The translations under genes were made by a program, and so were the position numbers. Source: Pogona vitticeps (Eukaryota; Chordata; Lepidosauria; Squamata; Agamidae). Taken from it: 64,000 nt of DNA. The DNA lies in NCBI RefSeq assembly GCF_051106095.1, contig NC_135784.1, positions 146,975,428-147,039,427 on the forward strand, given 5' to 3'. Shown in pieces: positions 1-10,262 of this stretch (the stretch's first letter is position 1; every line of letters starts with the position of its first letter). The notes below the pieces were generated by a model. The model did not search any database. It worked only from the letters and a program-made list of their open reading frames with translations, and was not told the DNA's origin.

Positions 1-276
1 ATCGAATCCACGTGACAGAGTGAGCTCCCGTCACTTGTCCCAGCTCCCGCCAACCTAGCAGTTTGAAAGCATGCAAATGCGAGTAAATTAATAGGGACCA
101 CCTTGGTGGGAAGGTAACAGCATTCTGTGTCTAAGTCGCACTGGCCATGTGACCACGGAAGATTGTCTTCGGACAAAACGCTGGCTCTATGGCTTGGAAA
201 CGGGGATGAGCACCGCCCCCTAGAGTCGAACACGACTGGACAAAAATTGTCAAGGGGAACCTTTACCTTTACCTTT
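1..276 (+). mobile_element. Sauria SINE, copy 1 (cut by window edge)
   Basis: This tRNA-derived SINE lacks its head only because the window starts inside it; the first bases match the B-box region of the complete copy at 42891-43235. The body carries the block GGACAAAACGCTGGCTC and ends in repeated ACCTTT units, the tail I associate with Sauria SINEs and their Bov-B LINE partner. It is very close to the other five copies in this window. The family call rests on remembered consensus features, not a search. Confidence 0.85.
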
Positions 277-279
277 TCC

Positions 280-2630
280 CTTGATACGTAGAGGACTTGA
301 ACTCATTTGTTTTTGCCAGCTTTCTCTGCAATTCTGTTTGTGTGGGGGGGGGAGAGGGATGACTATATTGACTTGAACATAGTGCATATAGCTGGTCAGG
401 TTGAATCTCTTTCACTCCCCTCTCATGCTCGGAGTACCTAGGATTCAAATAAATGAGATGATGTGCCAGTGTAAGTGGCTGACTGGCATGGCAGAACCAT
501 AGGAGTGACTGGCCAAAAGTTAGTCTTATAATTTAGGAATGAGGTGGTCATTGTTTTAATTCACAGTCACTTGCTGTCTTAGTCTAATGAGATAGCAGGC
601 TGCTGTTTCTGTTAGTTGCTAATTCTCTTGTTTCTTCCCAAAGGAAAATGGAAGGGTGGGAGGCTGAGAGTAAGAAGGCAGGCGTAACATGTAATTGCTA
701 CTTTCAGTTCTCCTCTACTGACGAAAAGTAATTAAAATCCTAGCTGCTGACTGTTCTCCCTCCCGGGACCAAATTTTTACTGGAAACGAAAAGGAAAGGT
801 GGTTCGACAGTGGAAACATTTACCAGCTGCAGGTATAATACAGCATCTGTTGTCAGAGAGAACATTTCATTGGTCTATTTCTGGAGGATTATTTAGAGGG
901 CTGTGGTCTTACATCTAGGCCTCAAGAAGAAGAAGAAAAAATATAGCCTATGAGGTGTGCCTCCTCACTGCAGAATAGTGATTTGTTATGTGTTTGTCTG
1001 AGTTAAATATAGCAGCCAGTCATTTTGCACGCTCCGATATTTTATCCTCTTCACTCAGAGAAGAAACTTCTTGTTTGGATTGATGAAAATGTCTCAAGAA
1101 AAACCCACAGCTCATGAGTCTATCTGGCAGACAGTTTGGGGCACTTGACGTTCTAAATGTTACCAATCAATCAATAAGTAACTCAATCAGTTTGGGCAGC
1201 GCCAGTGATCTCATTTCGATTTCCACTTTTGATCGCTCACTTGATGACAATTAGACTCATTGCCACAAAGCGCTTTTCTTTCAGAGATCAATTTATGCCA
1301 AATCTAAGTTTCACTCAGTCTTCCTCCCCTTCACCCTTCCTTCCATGTTACCCCTGAATAACAAGATATATTGAGCTCTTGGGAAGGATTAAAATCCATC
1401 TTGCACAGTGGATGGTTCACTGAACATAATCTAAGCTCCTTACCATTGCTGGATAAATTCGGGTGTGCGGAAAAGGAGGAAAACGGTGTCCCCACTTTCG
1501 CTCCTGCTTTCTCGTTTGCTCATTTGCAGCCTGTCAAAACTAGGTCAGCCGAATATTACCCTCTGCGCAAAGGTAAAAACTGCCAAGTATCGGGGATTTG
1601 AGACCACAGCTTGCTTCCCTTTCCTAGGAAGTGGGTGGTGCTTCTGTTGGCAGGAAAATATCCCAGTAACTGTTCCCAAACGGCGAGAAAGGGTCTACAA
1701 GTTGATAGAAAGCTTGTGGGTGGGTTAATGAACATCGGGTGTTGAGGACGACACAGCATGACAGACCGAAGCATGGTTGCCAAAATAGGGGCTGCTGTCT
1801 ACTCTGCAGAGGACGGAAGAGGTGGAATTCTTTTAAATAAGGAATCACCCATTATATAAGAGCACAGTTGTCATTACCTGTAAATAGCAGCAGTTGGAAT
1901 AGTTACTTTTCAGTTCACAGCATGGATGGATGTTGGCTGAGGAATTCTGGGAGCTGTAATCTAGAAACACTATTTTTTATAAACTCTGGTAAATAGCACT
2001 ATGGTAATTATTCAGAAGGGTAAGTATCACAGAGGGAATGGCACATATGTTGGAAGATCCCAGTGGGATAATGGGACCATGAGTTTGGGAAGTAAACAAA
2101 CGTTCTTGACATTGAACATGTACTGGTGTTCTCTAAATAAGTGACACTGCAGGCTCAGCCCTTACTCCTAAGCAATCATATGGTTTAGGATTGATCTGGA
2201 CATTCTTTGTTGATGTTGTTTTCACCTCATCACTTCCTTTGTGAAAGGAAGTGGGGGAGGTGGCCAACAAGGTTCTTTTCTATGCTGTCACAGTATTTGA
2301 CTTTCTTGGCTTAGAGGCTTGTTGTCTGCAGGACTGGGAGCCCAGTTAGAAGTATCTGGGTCTTTCCTGTCTGCTTTACATATCACCTGGTTACAAACAC
2401 CTTGTGGAATTGCCTCAGGGCGGCTGCCAAACTCACTGAGCGTGTAACAGAGGAAAATATTTCCTCCATAAAGGGATTTTTGGCTGAGTGCTGAGGTTAA
2501 AATAAAATGTTTGTGTTTGTTATTATTAGCAGCATGTCTCAAGGATGTATACTTTCTGGAGACTTTTAAGAGGGAACAGATATGCTAGATAAAATTCCCA
2601 CACATTCCTGCAAAAATCAACATTCTGACA
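280..2630. other. Stretch without recognised gene or clear repeat
   Basis: AT-rich vertebrate-like sequence. I see no long reading frame with convincing coding character. A weak micro-exon candidate at 1530-1572 is listed separately. Around 1940-1965 there is a short phrase resembling the inner part of common palindromic amniote MITEs, too short to classify. Confidence 0.5.
1530..1572 (+). other. Weak candidate micro-exon
   Basis: A 43-nt segment is preceded by a strong pyrimidine tract ending in CAG (about 1500-1529) and followed by GTAAAA at 1573. In one frame it reads PVKTRSAEYYPLRK and stays open. Its end phase does not join directly to the candidate exon at 8810, so another exon would have to lie between them. 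Acceptor-like and donor-like pairs occur by chance, so this is only a candidate. Confidence 0.15.
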
Positions 2631-2633
2631 AAC

Positions 2634-3015
2634 CTTATTTATTTATTTAATTTTTATCCCGCCCATCTAGACTGAAGTCTACTCTGGGTGGCTAACAACA
2701 ATATTAAAATAGAATAAAACAACAATATTAATATTAATACGTTAGAGGATGCCGAAATAAGTTAGGTATCGATAGGAGGGAAGGCCTAAGAGCCAGGTCT
2801 TAAGTTGGCTCTTTAAAATGCCCAGTGACGGAGCCAGACAAATTTCTGGGGGTAGACTGCTCCAGAGGCAAGGGTCCACTGCCAAGAAGGCCTGCTTTCT
2901 TGTTCTTTCTCTTTGGGCCTCCCTCGGCGTTAGGCCCCCTCAGCCGCCCCTCCTGGCTAGAGCGAGTGATACGGCTAGATCTAGGTGGGTAGATCTGACC
3001 TTACTAAGAGTCCCA
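2634..3015 (-). mobile_element. L2-like LINE 3' end, antisense
   Basis: Read on the minus strand this is the 3' part of a common reptile LINE. On the plus strand it begins with a T/A-rich tail and the phrase TTTTTATCCCGCCC, followed by the block with GTCTTAAGTTGGCTCTTTAAA and the GC-rich CTCAGCCGCCCCTCCTGGCT stretch. I place it near the L2 group because the same tail type follows the L2-like copies elsewhere in the window. The copy is 5'-truncated. The 119-codon frame on its plus strand is a by-product of the repeat, not a gene. Confidence 0.6.
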
Positions 3016-3500
3016 CCTTTCCCTCTCTCTTCTTTAAAGGAGATCTGTGATTATCAGCTACATAACACACCAAAAGGAGGTCAACAAGGGGACCTCCATA
3101 ACCTCACCTTCATCTTGCTGATATATTATGCATTGTATATTATGCATTTATGCAGAAGATGTTGCATTTACAAATGAAGGATCAATGACTCACAGCTCTC
3201 TATAATTCACTTCTCTTCTAACAAAAACTAGCCCCAAAAGGCGATTTTCGTGTGAAAGAAGGGATAGTGGACTTGCATTTGATTTGGTTATCCAGTGCTA
3301 CTGAAACTCATTCTGTGGTGATGGAGAATAAGCTGCATTTGCTGAAAAACATCTGTTCCTCTTTAACCTTATTTCACATGATAATTTATAAAATATAACC
3401 TTTTGGTGAGAGGACTGGGGAACCAGTGTGTACTATGAGGCCGTGACAACATACTCCTCTCCTAACTACCCTGTGACACCTCACAAGCCCCATTGCAGAT
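3016..3500. other. Unassigned sequence
   Basis: No recognisable gene, RNA or repeat. It ends at the TA target of the Tigger-type element that follows. Confidence 0.5.
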
Positions 3501-3502
3501 TA

Positions 3503-4122
3503 CAGTGGTGCCTTGACTTATGAACTTACTTACAAAAATTTTGACTTACGAAAAGCTCCAACCGCAAAATTTTGCTTCGACTTGTGGCCAGAGCTTCCAC
3601 TTACGAATGGAAAAAGGCAGGGGGAAACGGTGGGAAATTCAGACCGTTGGTGGTGAAGAGGCTGCTGCTTTGTAGCTCTTTCGCCCCAAAGGTTAGGAAA
3701 AGGGAGACTCAGCCTCCTGGGCTTCCACTGCTGCCGCCACCGCTCCCGGAAGGCGAGCCACCGGACCACCCCGGCTGGGCTCAGCCTCCCGGGCTTCCAG
3801 CGCCGCCATGACCACCACCACCAGAAGCCTCCTGGGGTTCTCCGCCGCTGCCACCGGAGGCTTCCTGAGCTTCCCTGCCGCCGCTGCAGGCTTCCTGCCG
3901 CTGCCACCACCACCACCAGAGGCTTCCTGGGCTTCCCCACTGCCGTGACCACTGCCGCCAGAGGCCTCCTGACCTTCTCTGTTGCTGCTGCAGGCTTTCC
4001 GGGCTTATGTCGGGCTTACCGACGCTGGTTTCAGCAGCGGAGAAGTCGCGCAGTGACAAGAAAGGCCAGGTGGGCTCCCGGAGTAGTGCCTCAACTTAAT
4101 TTCATAAGTCGAGGCACCACTG
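3503..4122. mobile_element. Tigger/pogo-type MITE with GC-rich core
   Basis: A 620-bp non-autonomous DNA transposon. It opens with CAGTGGTGCCTTGACTTATG and closes with the near-exact inverse, and it is flanked by TA on both sides (3501-3502 and 4123-4124). CAG termini with TA duplications are the mark of the pogo/Tigger branch of Tc1/mariner. It encodes no transposase. The core (about 3700-3960) is unusually GC-rich and built from imperfect repeats around GGGCTTCC and GCCGCC units; this creates long glycine/proline-rich open frames on both strands that I regard as spurious. Confidence 0.8.
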
Positions 4123-4616
4123 TACAGTATTGTTATCTATAGCCTGGGAATAATTAAGCCACTGGTGATTGTCATAGTATAATGATCAATGCTTTCTGAA
4201 AGGGGAACTGAATACCAACTAGGGTCTTAATGATCATTGCCAATTGTGATATGTCACATCATCAACTACTTACACCCAGGAAATCATCAGTCAGATAAGA
4301 AATGGTCTTAAACCTCACGTAAAAATAGTCTTTAGTCTTTTAGCTGCCACAATATTTTTGTCTTTTTAAAAAAAAAAATTGATCTTACCTGACATGCTAG
4401 CACAGGTTAACACAACCACCACTTCTAATACCCATTCTCTCCTTTTAATCCAAGTAGACTGGAAGCCACATTCTGTTCATATTCACCTGCCCTATGATCA
4501 AAACAGCTACCTGAAGCCATGAATGCATCCATTCATCAGTGTGTATCAGTGTGCTTTAAGACTTCATTGCTATCATGGCCACTATTCTAAAGTGTCATCA
4601 GTCACTCACTGTCACT
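4123..4616. other. Unassigned sequence
   Basis: AT-rich sequence with a short A tract near 4370. No gene or repeat family recognised. Confidence 0.45.
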
Positions 4617-4620
4617 CACT

Positions 4621-4630
4621 CACACTCACA

Positions 4631-4680
<50 letters not shown>
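4621..4680. repeat. Compound microsatellite (CA)n(GA)n
   Basis: About 28 bases of CA units run directly into about 30 bases of GA units. The array abuts the 3' end of a CR1 copy on its right, a common place for microsatellite growth at LINE tails. Confidence 0.95.
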
Positions 4681-4682
<2 letters not shown>

Positions 4683-4835
4683 ATAAGAAGAGCCCTGCTG
4701 GATCAGGCCAAGGGCCCATCTAGTCCAGCTTCCTGTCTCTCACAGAAGCCCCACCAGAGGCCTCTGGGAGCACACGAGACAACTAGATACCTGTCTCCTG
4801 ATCCCCCTTCCCTGCATCTGGCATTTTGAGTTTTT
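4681..4835 (-). mobile_element. CR1-type LINE 3' end, antisense
   Basis: It contains ACATAAGAAGAGCCCTGCTG and CCCATCTAGTCCAGCTTCCT, the start of the antisense 3' end of a widespread reptile CR1-like LINE. The same sequence recurs at 45275. The copy is about 155 bp long, heavily 5'-truncated as is usual for CR1. Confidence 0.7.
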
Positions 4836-5239
4836 ATCTTTATGTACAGGACAAGGATGGTCTGAAGGTTGAAGAGCGAACATATATTTCCTTGCCATGG
4901 TCAGATAGTTCTCTGTAGGAATTTAAATTTTCATTAGTTTTCCTCTTCTATAAGGGTGGATTTTTAAATCAACAACAGGGGATTTGTCCCCCCCCCAAAA
5001 AAAAAACCAAATTTGGAGTGTGTCCCTTTCCAAATGATTTGCTGGTGGCCTGGTCTATCCCTATAGGAATGACAAGATAGACCTGTCCGCCAACAGGCAC
5101 AAGACAGATGATTGCTGAGGCAGTGGAAAGCTGGTCTACCTCACACCTGCTAGACCTATGTGTTCTCAGTGGCACAGACTGCCTTTTATTGGCTGTGGTT
5201 GATACACGTACTACCAGCCAATATGTACAGAGATAAATT
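4836..5239. other. Unassigned sequence
   Basis: No gene or repeat recognised. A short homopolymer C/A run lies near 4990-5005. Confidence 0.4.
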
Positions 5240-5740
5240 TTCAAAGGTGACTCATGCTTTGTTAATCTGCTACTTGGATTACTGCAATGTGTGATATATA
5301 GCGATCCCTTCAAAAATGATCCACACATTTCCCATAATCCAAAAAAAAGCTCCTGGTTTTAAATGAGATCATGTCGGTATAATTGCATTAACCATGTCCT
5401 ATTCATTCCCAATACCTATCCTGGCCTAATTTAACATATTGTAGCTTTTAAATACCTAAACAGCTTGAGTCCATATTACCTAAAAGAGTATTACATTCAG
5501 CCTGTACTGACCCAGAGTTAAAGGCCGTACCCTTCTACAGGTGTTATAGAATCATAGAATAATTGAGTTGGAAGGGATGTATAAGGTCATCAAGTCCAAC
5601 TCACTGCTCAGTGTCACCACATGCAACAAGGGCAGCTACAAAAGAGACTGCCTTTTTCAGTGGTGACACCTTATCTGTGGACTGCTGTCATCTGGAGTGC
5701 ACATTCTTTTCTGGCAGCAGGCAAAACTCATTTTATCTTC
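5240..5740 (+). mobile_element. L2-like LINE fragment, interrupted by CR1
   Basis: Degraded ORF2 C-terminal region on the plus strand: the block near 5260-5290 reads like the L2 phrase for a ...LDYCN... motif, and 5455-5485 resembles the segment translated LNGLxPxYL in other L2 copies (compare 36165-36200). A short antisense CR1 tail (about 5547-5615) lies within it. It is much older than the Sauria SINEs by divergence. Confidence 0.45.
5547..5615 (-). mobile_element. CR1 LINE 3' tip, antisense
   Basis: It starts with ATAGAATCATAGAATAATTG, the antisense form of the CR1 3' terminal ATTCTATGATTCTAT repeat, followed by the GTTGGAAGGGA block. Only about 70 bp remain. Confidence 0.7.
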
Positions 5741-6600
5741 TGAGGGTGCAACTACATGGCCAAATACCGTGAGATTTGCCCCACTTGTAAAATGGTTGTT
5801 GGGAATATTGCAACCTTAGTATGTTGCCTTTAGTATCTTGTGCCAAATTTGACTGCTTATCTGATGAGGTCCTCACAGACCATGAACCTATGAATATTAA
5901 CACCACAAGAGGCCATGAAAACAACAACCAGAAGCCAAGACCTCTCTGCTGTGACACCTTCTTTGTGGACTGCATGGCCACAGGAATTACACCAGCTAGC
6001 CGCTCTGTGTGAATTACGCCAGCCACCCTTTGAAGACAATGAAAAACAGAGCTTTGCAAGGAAGCCCTTGGGGAGGTTCTCCTCTATTGATCAAATGTGT
6101 GAAGGAGTAAGTAGTCTCCTCCCTTGCCATCTAACAGTTTCTTGCCACATACCTTTAAAGCAGTGAGGAATTCCAAGATCCACCCTGGTCACACACCTCC
6201 CTTGCTCTGGGGAGTCTCTGAAGCTAAAGGTGGCTTGACTTCAATCCCCTTTCTTCCCACCACTCCCACTTTGCAAGGGTTTATTCCAAGGTAAATGAGA
6301 CCGAGCATACTGGAAGGTCACTGTGGAGTGTCTCTGTGTATATGTGTATGTGTGCACATGTGTGTGAGAGAAGTAAAAGAGAGAGAGAGACTGAGACTAC
6401 AGAGAGCCGGAACTCACTCTAGGATTGTGGAAAAGAACACAAGCAAACTGATCAGAAGGAAAATAATGAATGAGTGAGTCGGAACAGAGGGAAGTGTTTC
6501 TGAATATCAGTGGATCATATTTCCTTTACAACTCCAGGTATCCCCCAGGGATCCGAAATAACAGTCCAAGATTCAAAGTCTCCTCCCAGGATCATCAGAA
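5741..6600. other. Unassigned sequence with GA-rich patch
   Basis: No gene recognised. A GT/GA-rich low-complexity patch lies at about 6325-6395. The short frames here have no coding character. Confidence 0.4.
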
Positions 6601-6607
6601 AAGCAGC

Positions 6608-6856
6608 ATTCAATATATTCGTGAAGGCTTTCATGGCCAGGATCTAATGGTTGTTGTGGGTTTTTTGGGCTCTTTGGCCATGTTCTGAAGGTTGTTCTTC
6701 CTGACGTTTCGCCAGTCTCTGTGGCCGGCATCTTCAGAGGACAGCACTCAGAATGCTGTCCTCTGAAGATGCCAGCCACAGAAACTGGCAAAACGTTAGG
6801 AAGAACAACCTTCAGAACATGGCCAAAGAGCCCGAAAAACCCACAACAACCAAGAG
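6608..6856. mobile_element. Inverted repeat, possibly Penelope-like termini
   Basis: Two arms of about 100 bp face each other around 6750. The left arm carries GGCTCTTTGGCCATGTTCTG and GTTGTTCTTCCTGACGTTTC, and the right arm carries their inverse with several mismatches. Related sequence recurs at 33052-33185. From memory this is a common amniote repeat whose translation resembles the end of Penelope-like elements, which are known for inverted terminal repeats. That family assignment is tentative; the inverted structure itself is directly visible. Confidence 0.55.
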
Positions 6857-7022
6857 CAGCATTCCTTTAAGCATATGATTGCGGAAATGTCTTTTTAAAC
6901 AGTGGCAGCAAAAACACTTCACCTAAAAACAAGAAAGGAAGGAAAACTGCAGAAATTCGAAGGGAGATGCCTCTCACTAAATATACAAGTGCCATAAAAA
7001 GTCTTCAGAAGATGTCCAGACT

Positions 7023-7124
7023 ACAGGTGTGCAGGATTATGTTTTTTTTAAACAATCACTCTCAGAATTGCTGCCTGGGGCATCCTGGGAATTGTAGGTT
7101 GAAAGCACAAATCTGCACACCTGT
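7023..7124. mobile_element. Small palindromic MITE
   Basis: About 102 bp, opening with ACAGGTGTGCAGGATT and closing with its inverse (AATCTGCACACCTGT, one base different). The middle carries CATCCTGGGAATTGTAGGTT, typical of short hAT-like palindromic MITEs. I do not see a clean 8-bp target duplication. Confidence 0.55.
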
Positions 7125-7336
7125 GATGCAGACCATCCAAGAATGGGAAGCAAGAGTCTTTCATTTTATAGCACTTGGAATGGAGCTGGGAAAATTAAGA
7201 GGAGTCGGGTTATCAGCCTAAGCAGTACTAAGGCTCACTGCTAGAGAATTGAATACTAGACCGCATTGGTTTCTGTTCTGTATTTGTGGAAATATCTTTC
7301 AGTTGGACTTTTACTGAAAATACAAGAACTCTAGAT

Positions 7337-7620
7337 CAGGGGTCTTCAACCCCTGGTCCACGGCCTAGTGCCAGTCCATGGGCTTGCCAGAACTGGGCTG
7401 CAAATACGGATTCCCCCCCCCGCCCACACGCAGGATGGGCGTGTCACACGTGAGGCGGGTGTGTCACACCCGCACGGGGGTGATACACTCATGTGCATGC
7501 ATGACACGTGCATGCGTGAGCACAACATGCCCATCGCGCAAGCCCGATGTGCCCCCATCCCCATGCATGGAGCTCGCTCCCCCAGCCGGTCTGCACCCCC
7601 AAAAAGTTTGGGGACCGCTG
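7337..7620. mobile_element. hAT MITE with perfect 8-bp target duplication
   Basis: A 284-bp element that begins CAGGGGTCTTCAACCCCTGG and ends in the inverse type AAGTTTGGGGACCGCTG. It is flanked on both sides by CTCTAGAT (7329-7336 and 7621-7628), a perfect 8-bp duplication that fixes the superfamily as hAT. The interior has repeated GTGTCACACC-like units. The copy at 57855-58122 is the same family. It has no coding capacity; several overlapping frames in it are chance. Confidence 0.88.
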
Positions 7621-7714
7621 CTCTAGATCACTTTAAAATGGTGAAATCTCATCTTAATGAAGGCAGTCAGAAATTATTGCTGGCCTGTGTATGGTTGGCC
7701 TGTAAGCATGCATA

Positions 7715-8150
7715 GAAATGCTAGTGCTATGGTTGATGCAGAGTTTTGAATTTCTAGTTAAAATTCTCCTTTTATACACAGCAGAAGGACATGGGAGAAC
7801 TGCTTCAAGTTCGCCAGATAGTCCACCCCTTCTCATTGACTGGCACTCAAGATCTAAAGAACTTACTTTGAGACATTTGTAGGAGAACGAATAAAAGCAT
7901 TTCATCACTTACAGTTGTGAACAAATAAACAACAAAACAAACAACTGACAACTGATGTTTCAGACTTCTGCAGACAAAAAAGAGGGATAGAACACTCAGA
8001 AGAGAGGTGGGACTTTGAATTCTGAGGCAGGAGGGAATGATTGGTTAGTAATGGATAGATTGGTAGTCACCTCAGCCTAGAAAGGTCCCTCCCAGCCAAA
8101 CAAATTACAGTATAGGCAACATGCAAGGTTGTAAAAATCCCAAACAATAG
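7715..8150. repeat. Unclassified dispersed repeat, copy A
   Basis: This segment is recognisably similar, in the same orientation, to 41215-41690. Shared landmarks in order are GAGTTTTGAAT, CAGCAGAAG, GCTTCAAGTTC, AGACATTT, ATAGATTGG, AGAAAGGT, CCTCCCAG and ATGCAAGGTT. I could not match it to a known family. The two ends are ragged, so the true limits may differ by tens of bases. Confidence 0.55.
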
Positions 8151-8808
8151 TCTGGTATCTGTTTCAAACAGACAATTATGTAAGAATCTGTTAGTGGGAA
8201 CTGTTGTATTAACTGAGCTGGTCCATCATGTAAAAGCAATAGCATGGCTTTTAAAAAAGGGGAAAAACATATCAGAAGTTATCTTCTCTATATCAATATA
8301 TGTTATGGTATTTTACACATTTTTAATTTATATATTTGTATATTACCCACATAACACTGATAAATAAATAATAATTAATATATACTATATATTAGTATAT
8401 ATATGGTAATGTACTGTATACCGTTTAGTGACATTAGTGTCCCTTTATAAACAAATCTTTGATTATCCATACTTGTTTCTCCTGAATCACCGAATAAATG
8501 AGACTTCATATTACTAGACTAACTCCTTAACCGCTGACACTAGCTGGTATTATAATTGTGGTGCTGTGCTTTGCAAGCATTAACCCTGTAGGAGGAAAGT
8601 AAGGCACAGTTCCAGCATTCAAAGTTACACAGTGGCTTCATTCATCACAGTCATATCGGTGGCGAATCCATTAAATTAACATCAACTTCAAGCTTCTGTT
8701 TCAGCACCTAGAGGGTTAAGGAGTCATGTGGACACTACACTCTTGTTTTAGGTGGTGTGGGAATTCTTCTAAATGTTTTCTCTTGAACTTGAACATGTCT
8801 TCTCTTCA
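8151..8808. other. AT-rich unassigned sequence
   Basis: A very AT-rich block (about 8280-8410) of TATA/ATTTATAT character, without clear repeat units. The final 25 bases form the pyrimidine tract and CAG of the acceptor-like site before the exon candidate at 8810. Confidence 0.4.
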
Positions 8809-8809
8809 G

Positions 8810-8855
8810 AATGGCTGCTAATAGCCCCAGGTGTAAGCAGCTTCAGACATCGGTG
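8810..8855 (+). CDS. Candidate penultimate coding exon (46 nt)
   Basis: A pyrimidine-rich tract ending in TCTCTTCAG (8801-8809) is followed by an open segment reading MAANSPRCKQLQTSV after one leading base, then GTAAGC at 8856. It ends in phase 0, and the terminal exon beginning at 8948 also starts in phase 0, so the two join without a frame change. The 92 nt between them contain TTCTAAC (a perfect branch-point-like site, near 8884) and a T-rich tract before AACAAG. An alternative donor after 8830 is possible. I do not recognise the protein. No exon upstream that would supply the preceding two codon bases was found. Confidence 0.35.
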
Positions 8856-8947
8856 GTAAGCAACTACGAGAGCCATGAGGAAATTCTAACTCAATCCTGG
8901 TATCTCTGAAAGGCATCCAGCTGAGATATTTATTTTTCCTCAACAAG

Positions 8948-9202
8948 GTTTTATTTGGCTACGATCCAGATTTTGCCTCTTTCAATCTACCCCCCTCCCT
9001 GGAGATTTCCCTGGATCTGACACAGCAAAGTTTTCCTCTCCATGAAGAAGAAATGGCTTGTCGTTCATCACCCTTTGCTCTCCCCGAAAGAGACCCATGT
9101 CAGAATGGTGGGATGTACTTCTCTGCATTTTCAAGAAAAAAACTAGGTGAACCATTTGCTGCAAGTGATGAGGAATATGAAGAAATCTCACCATTATCTT
9201 AA
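8948..9202 (+). CDS. Probable terminal coding exon, unidentified protein with YEEI tail
   Basis: This 85-codon stretch has stop TAA at 9200-9202. It looks like real coding sequence: balanced residue use, few rare residues, no repeat similarity. The reading starts VLFGYDPDFASFNLPPSLEI, has a central acidic HEEEM and the segment ALPERDPCQNGG, and ends ASDEEYEEISPLS. There is no membrane segment, so it would be a soluble or cytoplasmic C-terminal tail. YEEI preceded by acidic residues is the classic ligand for Src-family SH2 domains once phosphorylated; whether that happens here is inference. The start is set by the acceptor-like tract TATTTTTCCTCAACAAG ending at 8947; upstream in frame it stays open only to 8879. 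AATAAA follows at 9415. The family is not recognised. It could be a pseudogene fragment, but the intact frame argues against an old one. Confidence 0.5.
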   Translation, partial: VLFGYDPDFASFNLPPSLEISLDLTQQSFPLHEEEMACRSSPFALPERDPCQNGGMYFSAFSRKKLGEPFAASDEEYEEISPLS

Positions 9203-9440
9203 CTCAGAGAGATGTCAAAAGCATCATCTCTATATGTTGCTCTCACTGTATCACATCACATGCAGATATCGAATTCACTCGCATTTATAACTTGTCTACT
9301 GCTCTGGAAGCATCAGAGGTGTAGTTCAACATATCTGGAGAATCTGCTATAGACACTGAACCTGTGTCTCATTCACTTCAACAAAATGCATAGAATTGCA
9401 CTGTAAATTAAGGGAATAAAATAATTCAAGTTATACCTCA
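9203..9440 (+). other. Putative 3' untranslated region
   Basis: About 210 nt of non-coding sequence between the TAA stop and the AATAAA signal. No repeat is visible in it, which fits a 3' UTR of the exon at 8948-9202. Confidence 0.35.
9415..9420 (+). terminator. Candidate polyadenylation signal AATAAA
   Basis: A canonical AATAAA lies 212 nt after the stop codon of the terminal exon candidate. The hexamer is common in AT-rich DNA; its value is in its position. Confidence 0.35.
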
Positions 9441-9539
9441 CCACTGAAGGCACAATTATTTGGTTTATAGGAGACTGCAACTCAAAACAACCACATGTGT
9501 AGTCATCTCCCACTCTTTCCCTGAAAGACATATACTTTA

Positions 9540-9650
9540 CTTACTTAACTTTTATTAGATTTTTACCCCACCCCCCTAAACAAAGTGTACTCGGGGCGGC
9601 TTACATGCATAATAAAAACATCAGAATAACATATCGAAATACTGAAAATA
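9540..9650 (-). mobile_element. LINE 3' tail, antisense (L2-like)
   Basis: It contains TTTTATTAGATTTTTACCCC and ACTCGGGGCGGCTTACATGC, the antisense of a LINE 3' end of the same type as 2634-3015. Only the tip is preserved. Confidence 0.55.
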
Positions 9651-9695
9651 CTTCTACAGAGAACTGGGGTATCCAGTATCCAGGGGGGATCAGTT

Positions 9696-10139
<444 letters not shown>

Positions 10140-10262
10140 TAAGAACAGCAGAGCCCTATGGATGATCAAGTCCAGCCCCTGTCAAGGAGACATAGTGAGG
10201 AATCTATTTCTCAGCCTCTGGCTCTGCAGCCAGATGCCTAAACTACTGAGCTATCTAGCAAG
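10140..10262 (-). mobile_element. tRNA-derived SINE with CR1-like tail, antisense
   Basis: Read on the minus strand it starts with TAGATAGCTCAGTAGTTTAG, an A-box-like tRNA start, followed by a degraded B-box region and then a tail phrase GGGGCTGGACTTGATCATCC. The same family occurs at 54880-54985. The 92-codon plus-strand frame overlapping it is chance. Confidence 0.6.

Noticed and set aside
3530-4059. Glycine/tryptophan/proline-rich ORFs of 79-140 codons on both strands
   Set aside because: They come from the GC-rich core of the Tigger MITE; both strands are open because of the repeat composition.
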